Source of the DNA: Bacillota bacterium | Lineage (GTDB): Bacteria > Bacillota > Clostridia > Peptostreptococcales > Anaerovoracaceae | Assembly (NCBI GenBank): GCA_017534025.1 | Contig: JAFWDF010000065.1 | Location: 1-6,729, forward strand | DNA: 6,729 bases | Reading direction: 5' to 3' | Shown here: piece by piece, positions 6,391-6,729 of the stretch | How positions within the stretch are numbered: position 1 is the stretch's first letter | How the letters are laid out: each line of letters starts with the position of its first letter | The notes under the pieces: generated by a model | What the model was told of the DNA's origin: nothing | Database searches by the model: none | Seen by the model: the letters and a program-made list of their open reading frames with translations, nothing else | Position numbers and translations under genes: made by a program

Positions 6391-6419
6391 TTGCCTAAAA
6401 TAATGCCGGGGAGTATAAT
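6391..6419 (+). promoter_or_regulatory. Divergent plus-strand promoter
   Basis: TTGCCT (6391-6396) and a perfect TATAAT (6414-6419) are separated by exactly 17 bases, a good vegetative sigma-factor arrangement. It faces away from the peptide operon and toward the small reading frame at 6455 and the terminator at 6617-6657, which together make a plausible short transcription unit. Confidence 0.65.
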
Positions 6420-6437
6420 ATATTATATATTCTGGCA
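6404..6437. promoter_or_regulatory. Dyad centred on the plus-strand -10 region
   Basis: The 14-base perfect palindrome TATAATATATTATA (6414-6427) contains the -10 hexamer, and outer arms TGCC (6404-6407) and GGCA (6434-6437) are placed symmetrically around the same centre (6420/6421). Several bases between pair only as G-T. It could be a repressor site over the -10, or a stem at the 5' end of the RNA if transcription starts early. Function is inferred. Confidence 0.4.
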
Positions 6438-6454
6438 TCGGGGTGACATGCATA

Positions 6455-6553
6455 ATGGCTTACTATTTACTCAGAAAATCGATCCGGGAACGCCCCTATT
6501 CCGGCAAAAAAGGCGGAAAGAAACTGTCCCTGCTGAAAAAGTTCGAGAGATAG
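6455..6553 (+). CDS. Possible small basic peptide (32 residues), unrecognised
   Basis: The reading frame starts with ATG at 6455-6457 and ends TAG at 6551-6553. GGGGTGA at 6440-6446 sits 8 bases before the ATG and could serve as a ribosome binding site. The peptide starts MAYYLLRKSIRERPYSGKK and has 11 Lys/Arg against 2 Glu, giving a charge of about +9, with Leu pairs that could form an amphipathic helix. It lies alone between its own promoter and terminator. I do not recognise it. A 36-residue frame at 6448-6558 overlaps it but has no properly spaced ribosome binding site. It could be a real small peptide (regulatory or membrane-active), or the region could act as a small RNA. Confidence 0.4.
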   Translation: MAYYLLRKSIRERPYSGKKGGKKLSLLKKFER

Positions 6554-6616
6554 CATGACCGGTATATATGAAAAAGGCAGGCCTTCCGGCAATGTCATTA
6601 AGTTAACATGACAGTC

Positions 6617-6657
6617 AAGGATCTCTATATCAGTAATGGTATAGAGGTCCTTTTTTT
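6617..6657 (+). terminator. Rho-independent terminator (plus strand)
   Basis: AAGGATCTCTATA (6617-6629) pairs with TATAGAGGTCCTT (6640-6652) over 13 bp, with one G-T pair and a 10-base loop, and a run of seven T follows at 6651-6657. On the opposite strand no T-run follows the stem, so it is directional. It ends the short plus-strand unit that starts near 6425. Confidence 0.88.
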
Positions 6658-6694
6658 ATTGTGAAAACACTTGACAAATATCTCGGATTGTGCG

Positions 6695-6729
6695 GCCGCG
6701 CTGATAAATCGCAGAGTTATCAGCGCGGC
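6695..6729. repeat. Perfect 13-bp inverted repeat at the window edge
   Basis: GCCGCGCTGATAA (6695-6707) and TTATCAGCGCGGC (6717-6729) are exact complements with a 9-base loop. The GC-rich outer and AT-rich inner stem looks like a terminator hairpin, but the bases after 6729 that would show a T-run for the plus strand are not available. On the minus strand no T-run follows. Alternatives are a regulatory hairpin or a protein-binding dyad for whatever lies to the right. Confidence 0.65.

Noticed and set aside
6555..6664. Two 18-codon plus-strand frames joined by an ATGA overlap (6555-6611 and 6608-6664)
   Set aside because: The second runs through the terminator stem and T-run, neither has a clear ribosome binding site, and both are within chance expectation.
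6671..6700. Promoter from TTGACA at 6671-6676
   Set aside because: At 16 to 18 bases downstream the sequence is GC-rich (CGGCCGCG) with no -10 hexamer.
1..6729. CRISPR arrays, insertion sequences, tRNA or rRNA genes
   Set aside because: No regularly spaced direct repeats, transposase-like frames or RNA-gene folds were seen on either strand.

Overview
The window is almost entirely one minus-strand operon, read from right to left, that makes ribosomally synthesised, post-translationally modified peptides (RiPPs). Its parts are four precursor peptides of the Nif11/GG-leader type, one radical SAM/SPASM maturase, and an export set of the NHLM type (a peptidase-containing ABC transporter, a second ABC transporter cut by the left edge, and a very small membrane adaptor). 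Strong AAGGAGG-type ribosome binding sites, roughly balanced base composition, tight gene packing and this gene set suggest a gut or rumen Clostridia member, probably Lachnospiraceae. That placement is inference; no taxonomic marker gene is present.

Layout in transcription order: promoter (about 6356-6328); precursor D (6289-5840); radical SAM maturase (5833-4376); precursor C (4344-4063); precursor B (4013-3576); precursor A (3519-3115); mini-adaptor (3118-2897, overlapping A by ATGA); C39-peptidase ABC transporter (2848-596); second NHLM ABC transporter (581 to beyond position 1). Gaps between genes are 6 to 56 bases and no factor-independent terminator for this strand is visible inside the operon.

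The proposed logic is as follows. The maturase binds the leaders, probably through its N-terminal RRE-like region, and modifies the cores. The exporter's C39 domain then cuts after the Gly-Gly and moves the product across the membrane with the companion ABC protein and the adaptor. The four cores share an exact C-x9-C-x5-C-x11-C framework with fixed Asp and aromatic positions, but differ in tails and leader length. This looks like a small combinatorial peptide family worked on by one enzyme. No lanthionine synthetase, cyclodehydratase or recognisable immunity gene is present.

The right end (6290-6729) is non-coding on the minus strand. It holds the operon promoter and a divergent plus-strand unit: a good promoter overlapped by a dyad, a possible 32-residue very basic peptide, and a clear intrinsic terminator. 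A 13-bp perfect inverted repeat ends at the window edge.
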